The position numbers were made by a program, and so were the translations under genes. This document shows positions 36,670 through 45,681 of a stretch of DNA of 64,000 nt, piece by piece. Below the pieces are notes generated by a model. It was not told the origin of the DNA. It searched no databases and saw only the letters and a program-made list of their open reading frames with translations. Origin of the DNA: Bacteroidia bacterium (GTDB lineage: Bacteria > Bacteroidota > Bacteroidia > B-17B0 > Aurantibacillaceae); the NCBI GenBank assembly GCA_026003255.1, contig BPGX01000001.1, positions 620,001 to 684,000 of the forward strand, written 5' to 3'. Each line of letters starts with the position of its first letter. The first letter of the stretch is position 1.

Positions 36670-38496
36670 TTATTTTTTGAAGAAGTTTAATATATCTTCA
36701 CGGTCAATTTCTTTGAGAATTCTTTTGCCTGAGGGTGAAAAGGTATATTCATTTAGCGAAAGAAGTTTTTCTAACAGTGATAATTGTTCTGGTTTTGTGA
36801 GTACTTGACCATGCTTGATGGCTGTGCTTTTTGAAAGAGAACGATAAAAGTTTTCGTAAATATCTTTGATTTCAGATAGTTGATTGATTCTGTAATTTTC
36901 GAGTGTATTTTCTATGATGTTTTGTATTTCATTAGAAGAGAGAATGTCGGGGTGTGCAGTAATAATGAATGAGTTTTTTCCAAATTCTTCTATTTCAAAA
37001 CCATTTTCTTTAAATACAGATACTAATTCTTGCATCAATAGAAAATCATTTGGATTAAAATCAATGTGTATGGGAAATAAAAGATTTTGAGAAGCAATCG
37101 TATTTTTTTTTGATTTTAATTGTTCATAAATGATTTTCTCATGGGCTCTATGCTGATCAATGATCAGTAATTTTTCGTTAATGGAACAAACGATGTACTT
37201 ATTTAGCCATTGAAAACATTCTATTAACGGTGAAGCTAATTTTGTGATGTCAAGTTTTTCTTGTTGTTCATTGGAAGATGGATTGTAGGTATTGAGTTTC
37301 CCTTCTTGAAAAATTTTATAGTATTCTTCCCATGAATTTTTATCCTGATGTGTTTTTTCAAATGAAGAAATTTTAGATGAAGAAGTTTTGAATGGATTGT
37401 AACCGGGGGTTAATTTTATTTGTGGAGGTGGCGCACTTTTTTGACTATCAATATCACGTATATCAATATCTGAAGAAGTTGAAAAATCAATCGTTTGCGT
37501 AATGCCTGAAACTCCAAGTCCTTTTTTAATAACGCTAATTAAAAAGGGATAAATCATTTTTTCGTCTAATAATCTTGCTTCAATTTTTGCTGGATGAATG
37601 TTCCAATCAATACGATTGGGAGGTATGTCAAGAAAAAGAAAAAATTGTGGATGATAGTCCGGAGGAATGAGACCTTTGAATGCTTCGTAAACTGCGTGAG
37701 ACAAATAATTATTTTTGATAAATCGTTTATTAATAAAAATCATCTGGTAATTTCTTTTCTTTTTGGCTATTTCAGGATTACCAATATATGCCTTTAGTTC
37801 AAAAGCAGGAGTGCTGTCTTGAATGATTAAAAAATTATTTTTGGAGGTATTGTCTAAAAAACTTTCTATTCTTGAAAACAAGCTGGGAACAGAAGGTAAT
37901 TGGTAAATGGATTTTTCATTATGAATGAGTGTAAAATGTATATTGTGGTGAGGAATTGCTACTCGTTCAAATTCATCCAAAATGTATTTGAATTCAACAG
38001 AATCATCTTTGAGAAAATTTTTTCTGGCAGGTAGATTGAAAAATAAATTTTGTACACTAATGCTCGTACCTTTTGGACAGGCACAAGGTTCGTTTATTAA
38101 TACTTTGTTATCTTCAATAACAATGCGTGTACCTAATTCAGTGTCGGCTGTTTTGGTTTTAAGTTCTACTCTTGCTACAGCAGCTATGCTGGCCAATGCT
38201 TCTCCCCTGAAACCTTTGGTCTGGATATTAAACAAATCGTCTATACTTTTTACCTTTGAAGTAGCATGTTTTTCAAAACATAGACGAGCATCTTCTGGTG
38301 TCATGCCGATACCATCGTCTGTAACTTGTAGATATTCTTTTCCACCTTCTTTTATATGAATGGAAATTTTACTGGCCTGAGCATCAATGGCGTTTTCTAC
38401 TAATTCTTTAAAGACAGAAGCAGGGCGTTGAATCACTTCGCCTGCGGCGATTTTGCTGGCAATATGTTCGGGTAGTAATTGAATAACATTTGGCAT
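36670..38496 (-). CDS. mutL: DNA mismatch repair protein MutL
   Basis: MutL links mismatch recognition by MutS to strand incision. The 608-residue protein has the GHKL ATPase motifs ELVENAIDA, DDGIGM and TKGFRGEALASIA, a transducer domain with FINKRFIKNN, a variable linker (about residues 330-420) and a C-terminal dimerisation domain. The latter contains DQHRAHEKIIYE, close to the DQHAxxExxxxE endonuclease motif with Arg in place of the Ala, so latent nickase activity is likely. It lies between an RmlD-like gene and the rhomboid pair with gaps of 5-6 bases. Confidence 0.96.
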   Translation of the reverse strand: MPNVIQLLPEHIASKIAAGEVIQRPASVFKELVENAIDAQASKISIHIKEGGKEYLQVTDDGIGMTPEDARLCFEKHATSKVKSIDDLFNIQTKGFRGEALASIAAVARVELKTKTADTELGTRIVIEDNKVLINEPCACPKGTSISVQNLFFNLPARKNFLKDDSVEFKYILDEFERVAIPHHNIHFTLIHNEKSIYQLPSVPSLFSRIESFLDNTSKNNFLIIQDSTPAFELKAYIGNPEIAKKKRNYQMIFINKRFIKNNYLSHAVYEAFKGLIPPDYHPQFFLFLDIPPNRIDWNIHPAKIEARLLDEKMIYPFLISVIKKGLGVSGITQTIDFSTSSDIDIRDIDSQKSAPPPQIKLTPGYNPFKTSSSKISSFEKTHQDKNSWEEYYKIFQEGKLNTYNPSSNEQQEKLDITKLASPLIECFQWLNKYIVCSINEKLLIIDQHRAHEKIIYEQLKSKKNTIASQNLLFPIHIDFNPNDFLLMQELVSVFKENGFEIEEFGKNSFIITAHPDILSSNEIQNIIENTLENYRINQLSEIKDIYENFYRSLSKSTAIKHGQVLTKPEQLSLLEKLLSLNEYTFSPSGKRILKEIDREDILNFFKK

Positions 38497-38502
38497 TTGT
38501 GA

Positions 38503-39429
38503 TTAATTTTTGTGGGCTAATTGTTTTGCAACAATGGCTAAACCTTCTTCAAAGGAATGGGGATTGTATCCTAATATCTTTTGTGCTTTTGAAATATCTA
38601 ATCCAGTAACAGGTGGGCGTTTGGCGGGTTGCTGAATTTCAGTGCTTAAAGAGGGCTTAATTAAAGTTTTATCTAAGTGAAAAAAGTCGGCTACTTTACA
38701 TGCTAATTCATAAATACTCATAAAATCTTTTCCTCCGATGTTGAAAATACCTGTGGCTTCATTTTCAGCAATCAAAATGCATCCATCGGCTAAATCTTCT
38801 GCAAGTGTTGGCGTTCTGTATTGGTCGGTAACAATTGAAATGGTTTTGTTTTGTTCTAATGAATTTTTGACCCATAAAACGATGTTAGTGCGACTCATGT
38901 CTTTTGCAACGCCGTAAACTAATATGGTTCGAACTATTGCCCATTTTTTTAATGAAGAACGTTGAATGATTTTTTCAGATTCTAATTTGCTATTGGCATA
39001 TACACTTAATGGGTTAGGCAAATCATCTTCGGTTAACATTTTTTTAGTCCCATCAAAAATAAAATCTGTAGAAAGATGAATGAAATGAGGCGTATATTCG
39101 GTAGTTTGTAAGGATTCTAAAATAGTCACCATCATCTCGACGGATTTGGTGTTTTGCATCAAACAATCGTAGGGGTTTAATTCACAAGCATCAACATTCG
39201 TCATTGCGGCGGTGTTGATAATTACATCAGGCAGATGTTTTTCAAAAGCGTTTTTTAATTGGTCAAAATTCGTAATGTCTAATACTACGAAAGTATAATT
39301 AGGGTGGCTAAAATTAATTCTGTCCTGCCCCCTGGAAGTAGCAATAACAAAGTAATTTTTAGATAATAATTTTTCACATAACTTTTGTCCCAGAAGTCCA
39401 TTAGATCCAGTGATGAGAATTTTTTTCAT
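38503..39429 (-). CDS. RmlD-like SDR reductase (dTDP-4-dehydrorhamnose reductase type)
   Basis: The 308-residue protein is an extended short-chain dehydrogenase: cofactor motif GSNGLLGQKL, INTAAMTNVDACE near residue 72, LSTDFIFDG near 122 and the catalytic YxxxK in YANSK near 144. These fit the RmlD family, which reduces dTDP-4-keto-rhamnose for surface polysaccharides. No other rhamnose genes are near, so the substrate is uncertain. It overlaps the channel gene upstream by four bases. Confidence 0.82.
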   Translation of the reverse strand: MKKILITGSNGLLGQKLCEKLLSKNYFVIATSRGQDRINFSHPNYTFVVLDITNFDQLKNAFEKHLPDVIINTAAMTNVDACELNPYDCLMQNTKSVEMMVTILESLQTTEYTPHFIHLSTDFIFDGTKKMLTEDDLPNPLSVYANSKLESEKIIQRSSLKKWAIVRTILVYGVAKDMSRTNIVLWVKNSLEQNKTISIVTDQYRTPTLAEDLADGCILIAENEATGIFNIGGKDFMSIYELACKVADFFHLDKTLIKPSLSTEIQQPAKRPPVTGLDISKAQKILGYNPHSFEEGLAIVAKQLAHKN

Positions 39430-40466
39430 GAGTTTTCAGATAGGAGTGATTTTAAACGTTTAATTTGTTCTTTAGTACCAAGAACAAAAATTTTGGAGTT
39501 AGGAATAATAGGTGTATCAGGACTGGGGTTAATAATATAATGTCCGTCGGGTGTTTTGAAGCCAATGATATTGGCGCCACATTTGTGTCGCAATTCTAAT
39601 TCTTTTAAGGTTTTATGTTGTAAAGATGCGGACAAGTCGCTGTATAGGATTTCTTCTAATGAAACGTCGTTAAGCCCTTGTGAAGATATCATTTCAATAA
39701 GTTCGACGGTATCTGGTTTTAGAACAAGAGTTCCCATGTGGGCACCGCCGACTTTGTCAGGCATGATAACTTTGTTCGCACCGGCAATTTTGAGTTTTGT
39801 ATCAGAGTTTTCTTCACTGGCTCTGGAGATGATGTAAATGTTAGGATTTAGGTGTCTTGCAGAGAGAACGATGAATAGATTATCAGCATCGTTAGGCAAA
39901 GTAGTGATAATGGCTTTAGCACGTTGTATACCTGCTTTAATAAGAGTTTCATCGTTAGAGGCATCACCATTTAGTACCAGATGTTTGTATTTATGAGTAA
40001 TGTTATCGGTGATATTTGAATCTTTTTCGATGACCACAAATCGTTGATTATGTGCTTTGAGAACTTGTGCGGCTTGCCTGCCGTTTCTTCCAAAGCCGCA
40101 AATGATAACGTGATTGTGTAATTTAGCAATTTCTTCCACTTTTTTTCTGTTTTTGAAAAATTGATTGAATTCTCCTTCTACAATGAATTGAGTAATTGAA
40201 GAGATAGCATAGGCAAAAATACCAAAACTTGTAATGATAAGGAAAATGGTAAAGATTTTCCCTGCATCCGAGGGTGGTACTATTTCTCTGTATCCAACGG
40301 TTGCTACGGTAATTACGGTCATATAAAGTGCGTCCAGAAAAGGGATTTTTTCAATGAACATGTAGCCAAACACTCCGATGAATAAAGTAAATATCAATAA
40401 TGAAGCAGAAAATATGATTTTTCGGTATGGATAAAGGAATGATTCTGTTTTGAGAATGCTTGCCAT
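39426..40466 (-). CDS. K+-channel-like protein with TrkA-N and TrkA-C domains, atypical filter
   Basis: The 346-residue protein has two membrane helices around a pore loop (about residues 20-95), a TrkA-N nucleotide-binding domain (VIICGFGRNGRQAAQVL) and a TrkA-C domain at the end, the plan of MthK-like potassium channels gated by a cytoplasmic RCK ring. The pore loop reads TVITVATVGYREIVPP, so the usual TVGYG filter ends in Arg. The start is the ATG at 40466; a TTG three codons earlier is less likely. A TATTTTTG element (40473-40480) lies so close that the mRNA would be nearly leaderless. Confidence 0.85.
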   Translation of the reverse strand: MASILKTESFLYPYRKIIFSASLLIFTLFIGVFGYMFIEKIPFLDALYMTVITVATVGYREIVPPSDAGKIFTIFLIITSFGIFAYAISSITQFIVEGEFNQFFKNRKKVEEIAKLHNHVIICGFGRNGRQAAQVLKAHNQRFVVIEKDSNITDNITHKYKHLVLNGDASNDETLIKAGIQRAKAIITTLPNDADNLFIVLSARHLNPNIYIISRASEENSDTKLKIAGANKVIMPDKVGGAHMGTLVLKPDTVELIEMISSQGLNDVSLEEILYSDLSASLQHKTLKELELRHKCGANIIGFKTPDGHYIINPSPDTPIIPNSKIFVLGTKEQIKRLKSLLSENS

Positions 40467-40561
40467 ATCGGGCAAAAATAGGGATTAGTTTTGGTAATGG
40501 TAAATTTTTGTAACCAGGGGACAAAAAATTAGTAAGATAATGATTTTTATAGTTTAAACAT

Positions 40562-40597
40562 AAAAAATGGCTTGAAGAGTACTCTCTTCAAGCCATT
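40562..40597 (-). terminator. Intrinsic terminator of hsp20
   Basis: On the minus strand, AATGGCTTGAAGAG and CTCTTCAAGCCATT make a perfect 14-pair stem with a 4-base loop, followed by TTTTTT. It lies 23 bases after the hsp20 stop. The rest of the 40467-40620 gap shows nothing else. Confidence 0.9.
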
Positions 40598-40620
40598 GAT
40601 TGGTGGACTTTTGCAGATGC

Positions 40621-41067
40621 TTATTTAATTTCAATTCTCTTTTGTGTTTTTTTGATGGCGCTTTCTTTTTTAGGAATAGTGATGTTGAGAATGCCATCTT
40701 TGTACTCGGCAGAGATTTTTTCAGCATCAGCGATTTCTGGCAAGTAGAATGAACGAGTGAAAGAAGAGTAGTTGAATTCTCTGCGAGTGTAGTTGTCTTT
40801 TTCTTCTGTTTTTTCTTCTTTTAGTTCGGAAGAAATGGTGAGAACATCGTTGTCCAGATCAATTTTGATGTCTTCTTTTTTCAATCCGGGTGCGGCTAAC
40901 TCAATGATGAAACTTTCATTTGTTTCTTTAATGTTAGCTGATGGGATGGTAGCACCAATCCATTTGTTCAAAGAACTTCCGAATGTTGGGAAGTCGTTTT
41001 CAAAGAAGCTTTCAATTAAGTTTTTGAATGTTGGGAATTTGAGTTCTTGTTTTACAATGTTTGCCAT
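40621..41067 (-). CDS. Hsp20/alpha-crystallin small heat-shock protein
   Basis: Small heat-shock proteins hold unfolding proteins in an ATP-independent manner. The 148-residue protein has an alpha-crystallin domain (about residues 40-135) with FIIELAAPGLKKEDIKIDLD and YNSS-like strand YSSFTRSFYLPE, the conserved AEYKDGILNITIPK near the end, and a short C-terminal extension. It is monocistronic, with its own terminator and an upstream palindrome that may control it. Confidence 0.94.
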   Translation of the reverse strand: MANIVKQELKFPTFKNLIESFFENDFPTFGSSLNKWIGATIPSANIKETNESFIIELAAPGLKKEDIKIDLDNDVLTISSELKEEKTEEKDNYTRREFNYSSFTRSFYLPEIADAEKISAEYKDGILNITIPKKESAIKKTQKRIEIK

Positions 41068-41092
41068 AGTGGTAAGTTTTTGGGGTTAATTC

Positions 41093-41117
41093 TGATAAGA
41101 ACTTATCAATCATTATA
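41093..41117 (-). promoter_or_regulatory. Candidate hsp20 promoter -10 box with adjacent palindrome
   Basis: On the minus strand TATAAT (41112-41117) is followed after a few bases by a palindrome with arms TGATAAG and CTTATCA separated by 2 bases (41093-41108), about 26 bases before the hsp20 start. The palindrome could be an operator overlapping the start of transcription. The -10 box is of sigma-70 type rather than the Bacteroidota TAnnTTTG form. Confidence 0.4.
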
Positions 41118-41186
41118 CCAGATTAGTTTATAGTTTTTTTTGAGAACATTTTTTCAGTTTTTCAGAACATTGTCCGACAAATTGGC

Positions 41187-41194
41187 TAAATTTG
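41187..41194 (+). promoter_or_regulatory. -7 promoter element of the ABC ATPase operon
   Basis: TAAATTTG is a perfect TAnnTTTG match 30 bases before the ATG at 41225. It overlaps an earlier in-frame start at 41192, which supports the downstream start. Confidence 0.5.
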
Positions 41195-41224
41195 GGCAAA
41201 ATAAAAGACAAAAATTCATTGAAA

Positions 41225-42172
41225 ATGAACTTGTTAGAGTTAGTAGAAGTAAGTAAACAATATTATCAACACAAAGCTTTGGATAGAGTTTCTATAGAAA
41301 TTAAGGAAGGGAGTATATTTGGATTACTGGGCCCTAATGGAGCTGGTAAAACGACCTTGATAAGAATTATTACACAGATTATTGCACCGGATGAAGGTAA
41401 AGTGTTGTACAAACAGAAATTGATGCAAGAAGAGGATATTTATGAAATGGGTTATTTACCGGAAGAAAGAGGATTGTATAAGAAAATGAAAGTGTGGGAT
41501 CAATTAATATATTTTGCGAGATTAAAAGGCATAGATTCTTTGGAAGCAATAAAACGTGCTAAACTTTGGTTAAACAGATTGAATATAGAACAATGGAAAG
41601 ATAAAAAAGTAGAGGATTTGAGTAAGGGTATGCAGCAAAAGATACAGTTTATTGCAACAATTTTACATCAACCTAAATTGTTGATTTTAGATGAACCATT
41701 TAGTGGCTTTGATCCGATTAATGCAGAGTTGATTAAGAATGAATTGTTGAACATGAGAAAAGAGGGTGTTACAATTATTTTATCTACTCATAATATGAAT
41801 AGCGTGGAAGAGTTGTGTGATGATATAGCGCTTATTCATCAAGCAAAAGTGGTATTAAAGGGCAATGTCAATGAAATAAAAAAACAATTCAAATCGTCGA
41901 TTTATATTATTCAGATTAAGGGGCATTTACAAAGTTTTACGCATGCTTTATGGGCGAGTGCGGAATTGTTAGAATCAAAAGAAATAGGCAATGAATGGTT
42001 GGTTAAAATAAAATTAAAAGAGGGCTTTACAATCAATAATGTTTTGCAACAGGTTTTGCCGGTGTGTGAGATTATTTCATTGAAAGAAGATGCTGTTTCA
42101 ATGAATGATATTTTTATCAAGGTGGTTTCAAAAGATAGTCCAATTTCTGCTACATCAATATTGACAGAATGA
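41225..42172 (+). CDS. ABC transporter ATP-binding protein
   Basis: The 315-residue ATPase has a Walker A GPNGAGKTT, a degenerate signature DLSKGMQQK, Walker B LLILDEPFSGFDP and the H-loop in LSTHNM. A C-terminal region of about 90 residues resembles the extension of the DrrA/NatA (DUF4162-like) exporters, so export rather than import is likely. No permease with an ABC-2 pattern follows; the next gene, overlapping by four bases, is a polytopic protein of another kind. The substrate is unknown. Confidence 0.9.
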   Translation: MNLLELVEVSKQYYQHKALDRVSIEIKEGSIFGLLGPNGAGKTTLIRIITQIIAPDEGKVLYKQKLMQEEDIYEMGYLPEERGLYKKMKVWDQLIYFARLKGIDSLEAIKRAKLWLNRLNIEQWKDKKVEDLSKGMQQKIQFIATILHQPKLLILDEPFSGFDPINAELIKNELLNMRKEGVTIILSTHNMNSVEELCDDIALIHQAKVVLKGNVNEIKKQFKSSIYIIQIKGHLQSFTHALWASAELLESKEIGNEWLVKIKLKEGFTINNVLQQVLPVCEIISLKEDAVSMNDIFIKVVSKDSPISATSILTE

Positions 42173-43578
42173 TTCTTCGGGATTTTATAGAAGTATATGA
42201 TTTTTTGCTTTTTCCTATTTATTTGATTGTGTTTTCAATGCTTGCGATTTTTTACAAGAAAAAATATTTAAGAGAAGGTAAAGAGGAATACAAATACTTT
42301 GATTTGGGCATTATTATTAAGATGAGTGGTGCATTTGCGTTTGCAATGGTGTATGCTTTTTATTACAAAGATGGAGATACAGGAAATTATTATAGAACGG
42401 GAAAGTTTTTGATGGAATTGATGTTGACAAGACCTATGGAGTATTTTGAAATTATGATAGGTAATGCACATCCGAATCGGTTTTATTATTTTTATAGTGA
42501 TGATTATACTTTTCCAGTTTTTTGGACAAATGATAAATATGCTTTTTTTGTGTCCAGGATTACGAGCATTGTTACTTTATTTGGTGCTGGACGTTTTATC
42601 CCGACTACTTTGACATTTTCTATATTAGGATTTTGGGGCAACTGGAAACTGTTTCAAATGTTTTGTGAGATGTATCCTAAGTTAAAGAAACAATTATTTA
42701 TTGCCATTTTTGCTGTGCCATCCACTGCTTTTTGGACATCCGGAATAATGAAAGATACTGTAACATTATCGGCGGTATGTTGGTATTTGTATGGTTTTTA
42801 CAATCTATTAATCAAAAGAAAATTTAACTGGTATTATTGGTTAGCCATTCTTTCAGCGATTTTTATTCATTTGAATGTTAAGCCATACGTATTATACGCA
42901 TTATTACCTGGGTCTTTAATATGGTGGAGTGTGAGTGTATTAGATAAATACAACGCCAGTTTTATTCGTTCATTATTTACAATGATACTTATTTCGTTTG
43001 GGAGTATATTGGGATTTTTTGCATTGAGTTTGTTGAGTAATAAAATGGGAGATTATGCGGTGGATAGAGTTTTAGAAAAATCGGAAATTGTAAGAAGTGA
43101 TTTGAAACGGGAAGCATATAAAGGTAATTCTTTTGATATTGGAGAATACGAAAATTCAATACCCGGATTAATTAAAGTTTCACCTAAAGCCATTTTTGCT
43201 GGTTTGTTTCGCCCAACGTTACTGGATGTTCGAAATGTGGTGATGCTTGTTTCTGCAATTGAAAATACGGTTTTGTTGTATCTTTTAATTCGTTTGTTTT
43301 ATCGTTATAGATGGAAGAATATTTTTCATATTATCTATCATCAATCGGTCGTTTTATTTATGTTGACTTTTACTTTGTTTTTCTCTTTTTCTGTAGGATT
43401 AAGTATTTCAAATTTTGGTTCATTAGTGCGTTTGAAGACGCCTGCTTTACCGTTTTTCGTATTATCATTAGTAATTATAGAATATTATTGCAAGTTGATG
43501 AAACAATACAGAGTTCAAAATATACAGCAATTGCAAAAAGTAGAATTAACTCAAAGTCATTCATTTGCTCAAACCTAA
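42169..43578 (+). CDS. Polytopic membrane protein of unknown function
   Basis: I do not recognise this 469-residue protein. It has about ten hydrophobic segments; between the second and third is a hydrophilic loop with DGDTGNYYRTGKF. The topology and the glycosyltransferase nearby would be consistent with a polysaccharide polymerase or O-antigen-ligase-like protein, but there are no diagnostic motifs. It overlaps the ABC ATPase by four bases and could alternatively be its membrane partner, although it lacks the usual permease pattern. Confidence 0.65.
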   Translation: MILRDFIEVYDFLLFPIYLIVFSMLAIFYKKKYLREGKEEYKYFDLGIIIKMSGAFAFAMVYAFYYKDGDTGNYYRTGKFLMELMLTRPMEYFEIMIGNAHPNRFYYFYSDDYTFPVFWTNDKYAFFVSRITSIVTLFGAGRFIPTTLTFSILGFWGNWKLFQMFCEMYPKLKKQLFIAIFAVPSTAFWTSGIMKDTVTLSAVCWYLYGFYNLLIKRKFNWYYWLAILSAIFIHLNVKPYVLYALLPGSLIWWSVSVLDKYNASFIRSLFTMILISFGSILGFFALSLLSNKMGDYAVDRVLEKSEIVRSDLKREAYKGNSFDIGEYENSIPGLIKVSPKAIFAGLFRPTLLDVRNVVMLVSAIENTVLLYLLIRLFYRYRWKNIFHIIYHQSVVLFMLTFTLFFSFSVGLSISNFGSLVRLKTPALPFFVLSLVIIEYYCKLMKQYRVQNIQQLQKVELTQSHSFAQT

Positions 43579-43583
43579 TCATT

Positions 43584-44261
43584 ATGCCAATTAAATCGGA
43601 GAAGTTTAGACAATTCAAAACATTTTCTAATTGCTTTACTTACTTGTTTGATGATTATATTTTAGAAAATAAAACAATGGAACTATTTGGTAAATGGAAA
43701 ACAGAATATTTTAAGAACGCAAATCCTATTATTATTGAAATTGGTTGTGGTAGGGGAGAGTACACGGTAGGATTAGCAGAAAAGTATCCAGATAAAAATT
43801 TTATTGGTATAGATTTTAAGAGCAATCGGATGTGGACGGGAGCAAAGCAAGCTATGGAGAAGAAATTGAATAATGTTGCTTTTGTGCGAACTAAAGTAGA
43901 GTTTTTGGATAAAGTATTTGCTTTTAGCGAAGTTAACGAAATATGGATTACTTTCCCTGACCCACAGGAACAAAAATCACGGGAGAAAAAACGTTTAACG
44001 CATCCAAGATTTTTGGAACATTACAAAAAATTTTTAGTGCCCAATGGTACGATTCATTTGAAGACGGACAATCACAAGTTTTTTGAATACACATTAGAAG
44101 TTTTGAAAAGCCGAGACATTCAGCCTGAATTAGTAAGTTTTGATTTATATAAAGAAAATGGTTCTATATTTAGTGAGGTTAAAAATATTAAGACATATTA
44201 TGAGCAATTGTTTTATGAAAAAGGACATTCTATTAAATACTGTAAATTTAATTTGAAATAG
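43584..44261 (+). CDS. trmB: tRNA (guanine-46-N7)-methyltransferase
   Basis: TrmB makes m7G46 in tRNA using S-adenosylmethionine. The 225-residue protein has the cofactor motif IEIGCGRGEYTVGLA, FIGIDFKSNRMWTGA, and the family's WITFPDPQEQKSREKKRL followed by PRFLEHY and LKTDNHKFF. The frame stays open well upstream, but the ATG at 43584, 5 bases after the previous stop, gives the typical family N terminus and is preferred. Confidence 0.95.
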   Translation: MPIKSEKFRQFKTFSNCFTYLFDDYILENKTMELFGKWKTEYFKNANPIIIEIGCGRGEYTVGLAEKYPDKNFIGIDFKSNRMWTGAKQAMEKKLNNVAFVRTKVEFLDKVFAFSEVNEIWITFPDPQEQKSREKKRLTHPRFLEHYKKFLVPNGTIHLKTDNHKFFEYTLEVLKSRDIQPELVSFDLYKENGSIFSEVKNIKTYYEQLFYEKGHSIKYCKFNLK

Positions 44262-44263
44262 AT

Positions 44264-44614
44264 ATGCGTTTAAAGAGATTACCACATAGAAAACACTTTA
44301 TTGGACAATTACAAAAGGCAGGTGCTATTACAATTGTCATTGTTGTTTTTTCTTTATTATTAGGTGCAGTAGGGTATTGGTATTTTTTTAATCTTGAATG
44401 GGCGGATGCACTGTACAACGCTTCTATGATTCTCACAGGAATGGGACCTGTGGCAGAAGCTAAAACCACTTCCGCTAAATTATTTGGAACATTTTATGCC
44501 TTGTATAGTGGTGTAGCATTTCTTACTTCTATATCGGTGATGATGACACCTATTTATCAAAGATACATTCATAAAATTCATTTGAATATCTACGAGGACA
44601 ATGAAAAAAAATAA
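44264..44614 (+). CDS. Small two-helix protein with pore-like loop
   Basis: The 116-residue protein has a basic N terminus (KRLPHRKHF), a membrane helix (about residues 19-42), a re-entrant-like loop ALYNASMILTGMGPV and a second helix (about residues 72-96). The helix-loop-helix layout and TGMG at the expected position resemble the pore module of two-helix potassium channels, without the TVGYG filter or any regulatory domain. A channel function is not proven. It starts 2 bases after trmB and overlaps the glycosyltransferase downstream by 14 bases. Confidence 0.6.
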   Translation: MRLKRLPHRKHFIGQLQKAGAITIVIVVFSLLLGAVGYWYFFNLEWADALYNASMILTGMGPVAEAKTTSAKLFGTFYALYSGVAFLTSISVMMTPIYQRYIHKIHLNIYEDNEKK

Positions 44615-45665
44615 ACTTGTTGTTTTTGGAATACATCGCCCGAATCGTGCGCCTAATGAGCGGTATAGATGGTTTCAGTATGAAAGGCAAGTGCATAAAC
44701 ATTTTGATGTAATGTATTACTATTTAATAAATGAGAGATTTGATAAAATTTTATTTCATTCAAAAAATATTTTATTGAAATTTTTTGTTTTAATTTTGAC
44801 ATTCATCAAACGAACAAAACAAATTGTTTTCTTGAACAAGACAGATGTGATTTTGATATACAGAGAATTACATTGGTTCCATTGTCCATTTTGGATGTGG
44901 ATTTTGAAATTCAAAGCAAAAAAAATCATTTTTGATTTTGATGATGCTATTTTTTTGCCATCAGGAAAAGGAATAGTCAATACACTAAAACAACCGTATT
45001 CAAAAACGATTCATTTCATTAAAAATTCAGATGGTGTAATTGTTGGGAATGAATATTTAAGGCAGTTTGCATTAAAATACAATTCAAAAGTTGTACTTGT
45101 TCCTACAACTGTTGATACCAATTATTTTATTCCAAAAGAAATCAAAAATAAAGAGAATAAAATTACTATTGGCTGGATGGGTAGTCATTCTACTATTCCC
45201 CATTTGTTGAGCATTGTCAGTGTATTAAAAAAAATCCAACAGAAATATTCACATGTTGAGTTAAAATTTATAGCTACAAAAACATTCATCTCTGAATTGA
45301 ACTTATTTATTGAGGATTGGGAGAAAGAACAAGAAGTTGACATTTTAAATTCATTTGATATCGGAATCATGCCATTGCCAGATGATGATTGGAGCAAAGG
45401 CAAGTGTGGTTTGAAAATGTTGACTTATTTATCCTGTGCAGTTCCCTGTGTAGCGAGTAATGTAGGCGTTAATGCTGAAATTATTGAAAAAACAAAAGGA
45501 GGATTTGTAGTTAATTCTGAAAGTGATTGGATTGAGAAACTTTCAATCTTAATTGAGAATGAAGAATTACGTAAACAATTGGGAAAACAAGGAAGAGAAG
45601 GTGTTGAAAAATATTATTCAGTAAAAGTATGGCAGGATATTTTTGTACAGATTCTCCTAAATTAA
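44601..45665 (+). CDS. Glycosyltransferase family 4 protein
   Basis: The 354-residue protein is a GT-B fold glycosyltransferase. Motifs include IIFDFDDAIFLPSG near residue 112, ITIGWMGSHSTIPHL near 190 at the start of the donor domain, and GIMPLPDDDWSKGKCGLKML near 255 followed by AVPCVASNVGVNAEII. This pattern recurs in Bacteroidota GT4 proteins encoded in polysaccharide loci. It overlaps the small pore-like gene by 14 bases and precedes aroB by 16 bases. Confidence 0.85.
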   Translation: MKKNKLVVFGIHRPNRAPNERYRWFQYERQVHKHFDVMYYYLINERFDKILFHSKNILLKFFVLILTFIKRTKQIVFLNKTDVILIYRELHWFHCPFWMWILKFKAKKIIFDFDDAIFLPSGKGIVNTLKQPYSKTIHFIKNSDGVIVGNEYLRQFALKYNSKVVLVPTTVDTNYFIPKEIKNKENKITIGWMGSHSTIPHLLSIVSVLKKIQQKYSHVELKFIATKTFISELNLFIEDWEKEQEVDILNSFDIGIMPLPDDDWSKGKCGLKMLTYLSCAVPCVASNVGVNAEIIEKTKGGFVVNSESDWIEKLSILIENEELRKQLGKQGREGVEKYYSVKVWQDIFVQILLN

Positions 45666-45681
45666 AATCGTTGTCATTATT

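Noticed and set aside
43311-43583. Upstream extension of trmB
   Set aside because: It lies entirely inside the preceding membrane-protein gene and encodes nothing TrmB-like; the ATG at 43584 fits the family.
41225-45665. Polysaccharide export locus
   Set aside because: An ABC ATPase, a polytopic protein and a glycosyltransferase are close, but there is no ABC-2 permease, Wzx, Wzz or sugar-nucleotide cluster, and trmB and aroB interrupt; too little to call a locus.
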